Positions 28,834-40,081 of a DNA stretch of 64,000 bases are shown one piece after another; the stretch's first letter is position 1, and every line of letters starts with the position of its first letter. Origin of the DNA: Hyalangium ruber (GTDB lineage: Bacteria > Myxococcota > Myxococcia > Myxococcales > Myxococcaceae); contig NZ_JAXIVS010000015.1 in the NCBI RefSeq assembly GCF_034259325.1, positions 228,515 to 292,514 on the forward strand. The letters run 5' to 3'. A program made the translations under genes and the position numbers. Below the pieces are notes generated by a model, which was not told the origin of the DNA, did not search any database, and was given only the letters and a program-made list of their open reading frames with translations.

Positions 28834-30477
28834 CTACTTCCGCGTCTGACGCGCCGGGCTAAGCGGGAACAACGGGAGCTGGACCTGGAAGCGCTGGGGC
28901 GAGAAGACGTCCTCCGGCACCTCCGGCGGCACCTGCCCGGTCCTCGCCAGCTCGACAGCGGTGTATCCAGCTTCGACGCAGTAGCTGCCGCCGTAGCCGT
29001 TGAAGCCCGCCGCCACGATGAGGCTCCGAGGGTCGGCCCCCGTGCGGCGGAAGAACCCGATCGCCGGCATCCGGTCGGGCGTGAACGCCATCGGCCCCGT
29101 CCACACCCGCGAGGGAGGCTGGCCCCGGGTGTCCGGGAAGCGCCGGTCCGTCCCCGCCTTCACCAGCCCGAGCACCGCGTTCGAGCGCTGAAGGTCCTCC
29201 GGAGCGGGCGCGGGCCGATCCAGGCCTCCGCCCACGTGGAGCATGCCGCGCCGCACGTTCTGGTCATCCACGTACCGCGTGGCCTGGGGGAAGTTGTAAT
29301 AGAGGTCCCCCTTCTTCTCGGTGACCGTCATCCCCTTCAGGCGGTCCTCGACGTGCTCCAGGTTCAGGATCTGGCTCTGGTAGCACTCGATCTTCTCGAG
29401 CTCGGGGAAGAGGTGCGAGGTGAACGCGTTGGTCGCGACGATCACCCTCCGGGCCCGGATGTCTCCCTCCGCCGTGCAGACGATGGGATCGGGGCCCGCA
29501 CCGGTCACCACGTTGTCGACCCGCACCCGGGTGTAGAGCCCGACGCCCCGCGCGATGGCCTTCTGGAGCACCCCGCAGACGAACTTGCGCGGGTGGTAGT
29601 TGCCGCTCCTCGGCGCGCACCGGCCACCGAAGTACGCGCGCAGCCCCAGCTCCGCGAAGATCTTCTCCTTGCTCCAGTACACCAGGAGGTCTTCGTCTCC
29701 GACGAGGGCGACTTCTCCCGCGAGCGCCGCTTCCTCCTCCGCCGTCTCAGCGATGCGGAGCCAGCCGAGGGGAGAGAAGTCGCAGTCGATTCCCTCCTGG
29801 GTGACGAGCTGGGTGAAGCGCCGGCTGTTGCGCTTGCCGAAGTCGACCACCAGCCGCGCCTGGCGGTCGGCCTGCTCCTGGAGGGTCGCCTCGTCGCAGT
29901 CCGGGTACACGGCCTGGAGGTACTTGAACCGCTCGCGGACGAGTCCCTCGTAGGGTCCCAGGAAGTTCTCGGGGATCAGCTCGAAGTTGCCGCCATTCCG
30001 CCCACTGGCCTGGCTGGCGGGATCCGCCATGTCGATGACGGCGACGCGCTGGCCGGCCCGCGCCAGCTCGACGGCGTGATAGGCCGCCGAGGCCCCCGTG
30101 AGGCCCGCGCCGATGATGAGCAGGTCCACCTCCTCGGGGAGGCGTGGAGTGGAGCGGAAGTCCGCCAGGGGGTTCGGGAGGAGCTGCCAGTAGGGCGTCT
30201 CCTCCTCGGGCAAGGTGATGGGGCCCCGCATCCGGGCGCCCATCCGCGCGACCCAGCTCTGGAAAGCGGCGGCGGCACTGGCATCGAAGCGAGAGCGGAA
30301 CGTGCTCTCGACGGTGTAGAGGAGCTCCTGGAGCGCGGGGGTGACCCGCCCATGAGCATCGACCAGACCGGCGGCGGCATCGCTCAGCTCGGCGATGTCA
30401 TGGCGGTTCAGCTCCCGAAGCCCCGCCTTCTCCTGGATGAACGCCACCATGTCCCGCGCCGCATCCGCGGCCGTCAT
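28834..30477 (-). CDS. FAD-dependent amine/sarcosine-oxidase-like oxidoreductase (DAO family)
   Basis: 547 residues from the ATG at 30477, which overlaps the stop of the aldo/keto reductase gene by 4 bases (ATGA), so the two are translationally coupled. The FAD-binding Rossmann motif GAGLTGASAAYH begins at residue 123, preceded by an unusual ~115-residue helical N-terminus with no recognised domain. VAVIDMADPASQASGRNGGN, RVIVATNAFTSH and the late GYGGSYCVEAGYTAVELA fit the glycine/sarcosine oxidase family. The substrate, an amine or amino acid, is unknown. Confidence 0.82.
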   Translation of the reverse strand: MTAADAARDMVAFIQEKAGLRELNRHDIAELSDAAAGLVDAHGRVTPALQELLYTVESTFRSRFDASAAAAFQSWVARMGARMRGPITLPEEETPYWQLLPNPLADFRSTPRLPEEVDLLIIGAGLTGASAAYHAVELARAGQRVAVIDMADPASQASGRNGGNFELIPENFLGPYEGLVRERFKYLQAVYPDCDEATLQEQADRQARLVVDFGKRNSRRFTQLVTQEGIDCDFSPLGWLRIAETAEEEAALAGEVALVGDEDLLVYWSKEKIFAELGLRAYFGGRCAPRSGNYHPRKFVCGVLQKAIARGVGLYTRVRVDNVVTGAGPDPIVCTAEGDIRARRVIVATNAFTSHLFPELEKIECYQSQILNLEHVEDRLKGMTVTEKKGDLYYNFPQATRYVDDQNVRRGMLHVGGGLDRPAPAPEDLQRSNAVLGLVKAGTDRRFPDTRGQPPSRVWTGPMAFTPDRMPAIGFFRRTGADPRSLIVAAGFNGYGGSYCVEAGYTAVELARTGQVPPEVPEDVFSPQRFQVQLPLFPLSPARQTRK

Positions 30478-31379
30478 GGAACCTCGGCCCCCGTGGCAGC
30501 GCTCCACACGGCGAACCAGTCCTGGAGTTCCATCTGCAGCGAAAGTGCCCGGGCAGCCGAGGTGATGCGCTCGAGCCGGTTCGTCCCCAGCACCGGGATG
30601 ATCCGCGACGGGTGCCGCAGCAGCCAGGCGAAGACCATCTGGTCCAGGTCCGCGCCGTACTTGCGCCCCAGCTCCACCAGCACGGCCCGGACGCGCGCCT
30701 CGGCCGCTCCCTGGCCATTCACCAGCCGCCCACCCGCCAGAGGCGACCACGCCATGGGGGACATCCGCCGCCGCAGACACTGGTCCAACGTCCCGTCCAG
30801 AAAGGGCTCGAGCCGCAGCGGATGGAGCTCCACCTGGTTCGTCACCAGCGGCATGGGGAGCCAGCTGGCCAGCATGTCGACCTGCGCCACGGTGAAGTTG
30901 GACACGCCCACGTGGCGCACCTTGCCCTGCTCCACCAACGCGCGCAGCGCCTCGGCCACCTCCTGCGGATCCAGCAGCGGGCTGGGCCGGTGCAGCAGCA
31001 GCACGTCCAGGTAGTCCGTGCCCAGGTTGCGCAACGAGCGCTCCACGGACGCGACGAGGTGCTGGCGCGAGTAGTCGTAGTGCTTGAGCCGGTTCTGCGG
31101 TCGCGCGGGATCCACCAACATGATTCCGCACTTCGTCACCAGCTCCATCCGCTGCCGCAGTCCAGGGCTGGCTCGCAGCGCGGCGCCAAAGGCCTCCTCG
31201 ACGCGGTAGCCACCGTAGATGTCCGCGTGATCGAAGGTGGTGATGCCGCAGTCGAGACAGGTCTGGATCTTGGCGAGGATCCGTTGGGCGTCGGCTCCGT
31301 CCGGATCCTGCAGCAGCCGCCACACCCCATAAGCCAGCCGGGAGACCTCAGGGCCCTCGGCTGCCATCTTCACGCGCAT
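30474..31379 (-). CDS. aldo/keto reductase (YdhF-like)
   Basis: 301 residues. An NADPH-dependent oxidoreductase with the catalytic tetrad Asp50, Tyr55 (FDHADIYGGYRVEEAFG), Lys83 (VTKCGI) and His130 (LLLHRPS). The remainder (VRHVGVSNFT, PLVTNQVELHPL, VFAWLLRHPSRIIPVLGT) is typical, and the GGYRVEEAFG wording is closest to the YdhF-type group. It precedes the FAD oxidase with a 4-base overlap, suggesting a shared pathway, possibly reduction of an aldehyde released by the oxidase; this pairing is inference. The small 68-residue gene upstream in transcription ends 11 bases before its start. Confidence 0.9.
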   Translation of the reverse strand: MRVKMAAEGPEVSRLAYGVWRLLQDPDGADAQRILAKIQTCLDCGITTFDHADIYGGYRVEEAFGAALRASPGLRQRMELVTKCGIMLVDPARPQNRLKHYDYSRQHLVASVERSLRNLGTDYLDVLLLHRPSPLLDPQEVAEALRALVEQGKVRHVGVSNFTVAQVDMLASWLPMPLVTNQVELHPLRLEPFLDGTLDQCLRRRMSPMAWSPLAGGRLVNGQGAAEARVRAVLVELGRKYGADLDQMVFAWLLRHPSRIIPVLGTNRLERITSAARALSLQMELQDWFAVWSAATGAEVP

Positions 31380-31390
31380 AAGGCCCCGGC

Positions 31391-31597
31391 TCAGGAACCG
31401 AAGATCTTCCGGAACAGACGTACGATCGAACGCGACAGCGGCGTGGCCACCGGGTTGACCGTCTCCTTCAGCCCAAGGTCCACCATGGGCTTTCGGGCAT
31501 CGGGGTCCACCGAGAACACGCTGAACTCATCATCCCCCTGCAACGCGGTGTAGACCTTGTCCGCGCGGCTCTTGGGGGGAGGTTTCTGATTCGACAT
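31391..31597 (-). CDS. 68-residue hypothetical protein
   Basis: 68 residues from the ATG at 31597 (MSNQKPPPKSRADKVY). No domain is recognised. The protein is polar, without Cys or a membrane segment, and ends in a basic amphipathic helix (SRSIVRLFRKIFGS) that could touch the membrane. The codon use is that of the genome. It lies 11 bases upstream of the aldo/keto reductase start on the same strand, so it is likely the first gene of that operon. Function unknown. Confidence 0.6.
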   Translation of the reverse strand: MSNQKPPPKSRADKVYTALQGDDEFSVFSVDPDARKPMVDLGLKETVNPVATPLSRSIVRLFRKIFGS

Positions 31598-31670
31598 GGG
31601 TGTCCTCGGTGACGAACTGTCCCCGGGGCCCATTATGCACGGCCCCGGCGGAATATGGGAGGCAGCGCCC

Positions 31671-34460
<2,790 letters not shown>

Positions 34461-34529
34461 GGCCGGGAACCATGGCACCGCCTCCTCGATGGCTCAACGA
34501 ACTTCACGAATCCTGGCAGGTCGGGTGGC

Positions 34530-34934
34530 TCACCCCACCTTGGGAGGCTCCGTCAGGACGTGCTCGACCATGAAGCGGACCACGTCGGAGGGGGTGATCA
34601 TCCCCACGAGCTGGCCCGCGCGGAGCACCGGGAGGTGGTGGATCCGGTGCTTGCGCAGCAGCTCCATCACCTCCTCCGTCCGGTCGAACTCATCCACCGA
34701 GAGGACGGAGTGCGTCATGATCTCGGAGGCCCGGGTCGAAAGCGCTCGCTCGGCGAGGAGCGCGCCCAGCAGATCACTCTCGCTGACGAAGCCCTCCACC
34801 CGCCCCTCGGCGCCCACCACGGGGACACCGCCAATCCGCGCGCCGGCCATGCAGCGGGCGATCTCCGCCAGGGAAGCGTCCGGGCCGACCGAGAGCACCG
34901 GCGCGGTCATCATGTTGCGGGCGTGACCTTTCAT
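34530..34934 (-). CDS. tandem CBS-domain protein
   Basis: 134 residues made of two CBS domains: MTAPVLSVGPDASLAEIA..GARIGGVPVVG (about 9-55) and MTHSVLSVDEFDRTEEV..HRIHHLPVLRAGQLVGMITPSD (about 74-118). A pair forms a Bateman module that binds adenine nucleotides and senses energy state. As no enzyme or channel domain is fused, it would regulate a separate partner that is not identified here. It is convergent with neither neighbour: the M28 gene and this gene are both minus, separated by 69 bases. Confidence 0.9.
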   Translation of the reverse strand: MKGHARNMMTAPVLSVGPDASLAEIARCMAGARIGGVPVVGAEGRVEGFVSESDLLGALLAERALSTRASEIMTHSVLSVDEFDRTEEVMELLRKHRIHHLPVLRAGQLVGMITPSDVVRFMVEHVLTEPPKVG

Positions 34935-35008
34935 GTCGCCGGGTCTACTGGCTGCCAGGAAAGGGCGTCAACCGGAGCTTGAACGCCAAGCCCACCACTG
35001 GACGCACC

Positions 35009-35230
35009 CTACCTCCGTCGACGCCCGCCACCGCCGAACAGCATCAACAGGACGCCGCCCGCCACCGCCGCGCCTCCCCCCACGAGGTATTGGGTGGTGC
35101 GATCGGAGTAGCGCCCGGTGAGCGCGTGGGAGGCCCGTTCCGCGAGCGAGTCCTTCGCCTGCACCCCGAACCACAGCAGCACGCCTCCCGCCACGGCGAG
35201 CATCACTCCCAAGATCCGGCCAGCACCCAC
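35009..35230 (-). CDS. DUF3185-like small membrane protein
   Basis: 73 residues from a GTG at 35230, with GGGAGG 6 bases upstream. Two hydrophobic segments (about 6-25 and 47-66) flank a polar loop SLAERASHALTGRYSDRTT, the arrangement of DUF3185 proteins (short, two-helix, function unknown). It ends in GGGGRRRR, giving a positively charged cytosolic tail. The SDR gene downstream is convergent with nothing here and lies 75 bases after, on the same strand. A general membrane or stress function can only be guessed. Confidence 0.72.
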   Translation of the reverse strand: MGAGRILGVMLAVAGGVLLWFGVQAKDSLAERASHALTGRYSDRTTQYLVGGGAAVAGGVLLMLFGGGGRRRR

Positions 35231-35304
35231 GTTGCCTCCCTGGCACCCCGCGACGCTGGAGGCATTCAGGCCTCCATCCCCGGGATGAACGCGCGCAAGA
35301 TACC

Positions 35305-36063
35305 TCAGACGTCCCGGTATCCCCCGTCCACAAGCAGGTCCCCGGCGGTCATATAGGAGGACTCATCGCTGGCGAGGAAGAGCACGGCCTTGGCGATCTC
35401 GTCGGGCCGGCCGAGGCGCCCCAGGGGCGTCACCTGGGTGACCAGCTTGTAGAAGCCGTCGATCACCTCGGGAGGAACGCCCATCTTGCCCTGGAACTCG
35501 GTGGGCACCATTCCCGGGCTGATGGCGTTGACGCGAATGCCGCGAGGCGCCAGCTCGACGGCCAGCGTGCGCGCCAGAGAGCGCACTGCCGCCTTGGTGG
35601 CGAAATAGGTGGAGGAGGCGGGCGCGCCCTTCTCGCTCACCGTCGAGGAGCAGAGGATGACGCTGGAGCCCTGCCGGAGCAGCCCCGCCAGCTTCTGCAC
35701 GGTGAAGAAGACGCCCTTCACGTTGGTGTCGAACAGCTCGTCGTAGAACGCCTCGGTCACCTGCTCGAGTGTGGCGGACCATCCCCGGCCCGCGTTGGCG
35801 AACAGCACATCGACGTGCTCGAAGAGCTCCCGGGCCCGCTGGGCCAGCGCGTCCAGGTCCTCCAGCTTGCGCACATCGGCACGTACGGGGATGGCCTGGG
35901 GCCCGAGCTCCCGGACGGCGGCGGCGAGGTTCTCCTCGCTCTTGCCGGTGATGATCACCCGGGCGCCTTCCTGGATGAAAGCCCGTGCGGTGGCCAGGCC
36001 GATGCCAGTGCTTCCGCCGGTGATCACGGCCGTCTTCTGGGCCAGTCGCTGCGTCGTGGACAT
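35305..36063 (-). CDS. short-chain dehydrogenase/reductase
   Basis: 252 residues from the ATG at 36063, preceded by AAGGAGC. A classical SDR: nucleotide-binding TGGSTGIG (15-22), NAG at 90-92, catalytic Tyr153 and Lys157 in STYFATKAAV, with Ser around 139-140. The residue after the second beta strand (TGKSEEN) favours NADP(H) over NAD. The substrate is unknown. Divergent from the Nudix gene, the two starts being 47 bases apart and sharing an upstream region. Confidence 0.9.
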   Translation of the reverse strand: MSTTQRLAQKTAVITGGSTGIGLATARAFIQEGARVIITGKSEENLAAAVRELGPQAIPVRADVRKLEDLDALAQRARELFEHVDVLFANAGRGWSATLEQVTEAFYDELFDTNVKGVFFTVQKLAGLLRQGSSVILCSSTVSEKGAPASSTYFATKAAVRSLARTLAVELAPRGIRVNAISPGMVPTEFQGKMGVPPEVIDGFYKLVTQVTPLGRLGRPDEIAKAVLFLASDESSYMTAGDLLVDGGYRDV

Positions 36064-36110
36064 GATGAAGTGCTCCTTGTCAGCCCGGCTTGCGGTATGC
36101 ACCGGACGCC

Positions 36111-36599
36111 ATGCCCTATACCCCGATCATCGGAACCCTCGGCTATGTGATGTCTCCCGACGGCGAGCGCGTGCTGCTCATCCACCGCAACGCGCGCAAG
36201 GACGACGCGCACCTGGGCAAGTACAACGGCCTGGGCGGGAAGATGCAGCCGGACGAGGATGTCGTCGCCTGCATGCGCCGCGAGATCCGCGAGGAGGCGA
36301 ACATCGAATGCGTGGAGCTGACGCTGCGCGGGACCATCAGCTGGCCGGGCTTCGGCCCCAAGGGCGAGGACTGGCTCGGCTTCGTCTTCCGGATCGATCG
36401 CTTCACGGGCACGCCGCTGGAGCGCAACGCGGAGGGGGAATTGTCCTGGGTCCCCGTGAAGGACATCATGGGTCTGCCGCTGTGGGATGGTGACCGATAC
36501 TTCCTGCCGCTGGTGTTCGACGCGGATCCGCGCGCCTTCCACGGCGTCATGCCCTATGCACAAGGACGCGCGGTGAACTGGTCCTTCAGCCGGATATAA
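36111..36599 (+). CDS. Nudix hydrolase (MutT/MTH1-like)
   Basis: 162 residues from the ATG at 36111; a TTG 21 bases earlier is not favoured. The Nudix box is perfect: GGKMQPDEDVVACMR followed by REIREEANI fits G(x5)E(x7)REUxEExxU. It should hydrolyse a nucleoside diphosphate linked to X, in this subgroup often 8-oxo-dGTP or 8-oxo-GTP, removing oxidised nucleotides from the pool. The LGKYNGLGGKM wording is typical of MTH1-type members. No operon partner; divergent from the SDR. Confidence 0.88.
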   Translation: MPYTPIIGTLGYVMSPDGERVLLIHRNARKDDAHLGKYNGLGGKMQPDEDVVACMRREIREEANIECVELTLRGTISWPGFGPKGEDWLGFVFRIDRFTGTPLERNAEGELSWVPVKDIMGLPLWDGDRYFLPLVFDADPRAFHGVMPYAQGRAVNWSFSRI

Positions 36600-36710
36600 A
36601 GAAACCGGGGGCGCTGATCAGCCCGGATCCGCCAGGATCGATACACCCCACTGGCGCACAACCCGGTGAGCTGTGTAGCTTTCGCCCCCGTCTTCCAGGA
36701 GGTTCCACCG

Positions 36711-37367
36711 GTGTTCTCCGGTCCCAGTTGGTTGGATTCGCTGATCAAGCGCTCAGGACTCACCGAGTTGGCGGGCGAGCTCAAGGCGCGGCTGTGGCGT
36801 GATCCGAAGGGCGAGCCCCTGGACAGCATCCCCCCTGTACGTAGCGAGCATTCCCAGTCCTCTGCACCCGAGTCCATCATGCCCAAGAAGCCAGAAGCCA
36901 AGAGCAAGAAGACCTCCGCGACCCGTTCTCCGCGCGCCAAGACCCCGGCCCGTGCCGCCAAGAAGGCCGCGCCCGCCGCTCGGAAGGCCGCGCCCAAGCG
37001 CGCCGCGAAGTCGAGCCAGGGCCGTGGCGCGGGGAAGGCCGCGACCACCGAGGCCGTCACCCGGCTCGTGGAAGCTCTGCGGGCTCACCCGAACCAGAAG
37101 AGCCTGATCTCCGCCGGGCAGCAGCAGAAGGACCAGCTGCTGCGCTCGCTCATTCCGCTCTACCTGGCGCGCTCGCTGGACCTGGAGGTGACCTCCGGCA
37201 CCACCTCGCGCTTCTGGGAGGAGCTCGGCGTCTCCTACGCCGCCCCCAACGCCGCCAAGGCCCTGCGCACGCACACCGGCTATGCCCAGGAGACCAAGAA
37301 GGGCAAGGCGATCACCTCGAAGGGCATCAAGTACGTCGAGCAGGCGGTCGCCCAGGCGCGCGCCTGA
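36711..37367 (+). CDS. histone H1-like Lys/Ala/Pro-rich protein with a C-terminal folded domain
   Basis: 218 residues from a GTG at 36711 (AGGAGG at 36697-36702); an ATG at residue 57 (36879) could give a shorter form. Residues 57-110 are a low-complexity basic tail rich in Lys, Arg, Ala and Pro with AAKKAAPAA/RKAAPKRAA repeats, resembling eukaryotic histone H1 tails and bacterial H1-like proteins. Residues ~112-218 form a folded, mostly helical domain (QKDQLLRSLIPLYLARSLDLEV..SKGIKYVEQAVAQ) of no recognised family. A nucleoid-associated role is inferred from composition only. The gene is immediately upstream of leuS, with a stem-loop between. Confidence 0.68.
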   Translation: MFSGPSWLDSLIKRSGLTELAGELKARLWRDPKGEPLDSIPPVRSEHSQSSAPESIMPKKPEAKSKKTSATRSPRAKTPARAAKKAAPAARKAAPKRAAKSSQGRGAGKAATTEAVTRLVEALRAHPNQKSLISAGQQQKDQLLRSLIPLYLARSLDLEVTSGTTSRFWEELGVSYAAPNAAKALRTHTGYAQETKKGKAITSKGIKYVEQAVAQARA

Positions 37368-37389
37368 GCCCCTCGCCGTGAAGCGGCGG

Positions 37390-37418
37390 CCCTCCGTTCC
37401 TCGAGCCAGGACGGAGGG
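37390..37418 (+). terminator. stem-loop between the basic protein gene and leuS
   Basis: CCCTCCGT (37390-37397) pairs with ACGGAGGG (37411-37418) across a 13-base loop. It starts 22 bases after the stop codon. No T-run follows, so rho-independent termination is uncertain. It may partly insulate leuS or act as an attenuator; no T-box features were recognised. Confidence 0.5.
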
Positions 37419-37475
37419 CGCGCCTCTCGAAGGTCAGACCTGAACTCGGGGACGCGTGTGTAAGTTCAGATCCCC

Positions 37476-39968
37476 ATGTCATCCTTCGATTCTCGGACGA
37501 ATGATCGGAAGTGGCAGGAGCGGTGGGAGCAGGCTGGCGTCTTCCGCGCCACGCTCCACCCGAACCGGCCCAAGGCGTACATCCTGGACATGTTCCCCTA
37601 TCCCTCCGGCGCCGGCCTCCACGTGGGCCACCCCGAGGGATACACGGCGACGGACATCATCGCCCGGTGGCGTCGGATGCAGGGCTGGGACGTGCTCCAC
37701 CCCATGGGCTGGGATGCCTTCGGGCTGCCCGCCGAGAACTACGCCATCTCCACCGGCGTCCACCCGGCGAAGACCACCGCCGCGGCGATCCGCACCTTCA
37801 AGCAACAGATCCAGGCGCTGGGCCTGTCCTATGACTGGGAGCGGGAGTTGTCGACGACGTCCCCCGAGTACTTCCGGTGGACGCAGTGGATCTTCCTGAA
37901 GCTGCACGAGCGCGGGCTGGCCTACCAGGCGATGGTGCCCATCAACTGGTGCCCGAAGGACCTGACGGGGCTGGCCAACGAAGAGGTCCACAACGGCAAG
38001 TGCGAGCGGTGCGGCACTCCCGTGGAGCGGCGCGACATGCGCCAGTGGATGCTGAAGATCACCGCCTACGGTGACCGCTTGGTGGATGACCTGGAGGGGT
38101 TGGACTGGCCGGAGTCCACCCTGGCCATGCAGCGCAACTGGATTGGCCGCTCCGTGGGGGCGGAGATCGAGTTCCCCACGCCGGCGGGCCCGGTCAGGGT
38201 CTTCACCACGCGGCCGGATACGTTGTTCGGCGCCACGTACCTGGTGCTGTCGCCGGAGCACCCGCTGGTCCCCGCTTTGACGACGCCCGAGCAGCGGGCT
38301 TCGGTGGAGGCGTACCGCCAGGCCTCACGTGCCAAGAGCGACATGGAGCGCACGGACCAGACGCGGGTGAAGACGGGCGTGGCCACGGGCGCCATGGCCA
38401 CCCACCCCGCCACGGGCCAGGGCATCCCCATCTGGATCGCGGACTACGTGCTGGCGGGCTACGGCACGGGCGCCATCATGGCGGTGCCCGCGCATGACGA
38501 GCGTGACCACGCGTTCGCTCGTACGTTCGGGCTGCCCATCGTCGAGGTGGTGCGCGGAGGGCAGGACGTCCAGACCGAGCCATTCACCGGCGAGGGCGTA
38601 GCGGTGAATTCGCCTGCTGTGGAGGGCCTGCCGACCCACGAGGCGAAGGAGAAGATGATCGCCTGGATCCAGGAACGGGGCGTGGGCAAGGCGACCACCA
38701 CCTACCGCCTGCGCGATTGGGTCTTCTCCCGGCAGCGGTACTGGGGCGAGCCGATCCCCATCATCCACTGTCAGCGCGGATGTGGCGCCGTCCCGGTACC
38801 CGAGGACCAGCTGCCCGTCACCCTGCCCGACGTGGAACGCTATGAGCCTTCGGGCACGGGCGAGTCCCCGCTGGCGGCGATGCGACACTGGGTGGAGACG
38901 ACGTGCCCCCAGTGTGGAGGTCCCGCCGAGCGTGAGACCAACACCATGCCCAACTGGGCGGGCTCGTGCTGGTACTACCTGCGCTTCACGGATCCTCGGA
39001 ATGCGCAGGCCCCGTTCAACCGGAAGGCAGCCGACGCCTGGTTGCCAGTGGACTTGTATGTCGGTGGCACCGAACACGCCGTGCTGCACCTGCTGTACGC
39101 GCGCTTCTGGCACAAGTTCCTGTTCGACTTGGGGCTGCTGTCCACTCGAGAGCCGTTCCAGAAGCTGCGCCACCAGGGAATGGTGCTGGCCTACAGCTAC
39201 CAGGACTCGCAGGGCCGCTATCGCGGCTACGACGAGATCGACCTGAGCACGGAGCCACCCACGCTGAAGGAGGACGGCTCTTCGCTGGCGTCGCGGATCG
39301 AGAAAATGTCGAAGTCGAAGAAGAACGTCATCAACCCGGACGAGGTCGTCGAGCGCTACGGCGCGGATGGGTTGCGACTGTACGAGATGTTCATGGGCGA
39401 CTTCGAGCTGAGCAAGCCCTGGGACGTGCGCGGCATCGAGGGCGTCAGCCGGTTCCTGGGACGCGTCTGGCGGCTGGTAGATGAGTGGGCCGCCGCCAAG
39501 GCACCCTCAGACGATCCGCACCTGCGCTTGCGCCACGCCACCATCCAGGCAGTCGGCGAGCGCATCGAGCTGTTCAAGTTCAACACGGCCATCTCCAGCC
39601 TGATGGAGTACGTGGGCGAGCTGGTCCACGGTGCCACGCGAGCCGATCTGGAAACGTTGACGTTGTTGCTGTCCCCCTTCGCGCCGCATACGGCCGAGGC
39701 GATGTGGGAACGACTGGGGCATGCGCCCTTCGCGTGTACCCAGCCCTGGCCCACGTTCGACCCAGCGCTGACCGTCAAGGAGTCCGTGACGGTGGCGGTG
39801 CAGGTGAACGGAAAGCTGCGGGCCACCTTCGACGTGCCTCGCGGTACTCCGGACGAGGCGCTGAAGGCCCGCGCGCTGGAGCTGGTACCGGTCCAGCGAC
39901 ACCTCGAGGGCAAGGTCCCCAAGCGGATCATCGTGGTGCGGGGTACGCTCGTGAATGTCGTCGTCTGA
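37476..39968 (+). CDS. leuS: leucyl-tRNA synthetase
   Basis: 830 residues, near the 860 of E. coli LeuRS. Charges tRNA-Leu with leucine. Class I signatures are present: HVGH at 49-52 in PYPSGAGLHVGHPEGYTATD and KMSKS at 610-614. The CP1 editing domain lies between, with the TTRPDTLFGATYLVLSPEHPL segment, and the C-terminal domain ends VPKRIIVVRGTLVNVVV, typical of bacterial LeuRS. Convergent with the kinase gene that ends 113 bases further on. No frameshift or missing motif. Confidence 0.98.
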   Translation: MSSFDSRTNDRKWQERWEQAGVFRATLHPNRPKAYILDMFPYPSGAGLHVGHPEGYTATDIIARWRRMQGWDVLHPMGWDAFGLPAENYAISTGVHPAKTTAAAIRTFKQQIQALGLSYDWERELSTTSPEYFRWTQWIFLKLHERGLAYQAMVPINWCPKDLTGLANEEVHNGKCERCGTPVERRDMRQWMLKITAYGDRLVDDLEGLDWPESTLAMQRNWIGRSVGAEIEFPTPAGPVRVFTTRPDTLFGATYLVLSPEHPLVPALTTPEQRASVEAYRQASRAKSDMERTDQTRVKTGVATGAMATHPATGQGIPIWIADYVLAGYGTGAIMAVPAHDERDHAFARTFGLPIVEVVRGGQDVQTEPFTGEGVAVNSPAVEGLPTHEAKEKMIAWIQERGVGKATTTYRLRDWVFSRQRYWGEPIPIIHCQRGCGAVPVPEDQLPVTLPDVERYEPSGTGESPLAAMRHWVETTCPQCGGPAERETNTMPNWAGSCWYYLRFTDPRNAQAPFNRKAADAWLPVDLYVGGTEHAVLHLLYARFWHKFLFDLGLLSTREPFQKLRHQGMVLAYSYQDSQGRYRGYDEIDLSTEPPTLKEDGSSLASRIEKMSKSKKNVINPDEVVERYGADGLRLYEMFMGDFELSKPWDVRGIEGVSRFLGRVWRLVDEWAAAKAPSDDPHLRLRHATIQAVGERIELFKFNTAISSLMEYVGELVHGATRADLETLTLLLSPFAPHTAEAMWERLGHAPFACTQPWPTFDPALTVKESVTVAVQVNGKLRATFDVPRGTPDEALKARALELVPVQRHLEGKVPKRIIVVRGTLVNVVV

Positions 39969-40081
39969 GCACCTGAGCTCGATAGGATTGCCATGACTCA
40001 CCACAACGAGACCTGCCTGGCCTCATGGCATGGCGCGAGAGCATTGGTGTCAGGGCCGTAACCTACAGCCGCTGTCCCCCC

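Noticed and set aside
28714-31014. A 766-codon plus-strand open frame across the catalase/oxidase region
   Set aside because: It is antisense to two genes with clear family motifs; the translation is Arg/His-rich and has no domain.
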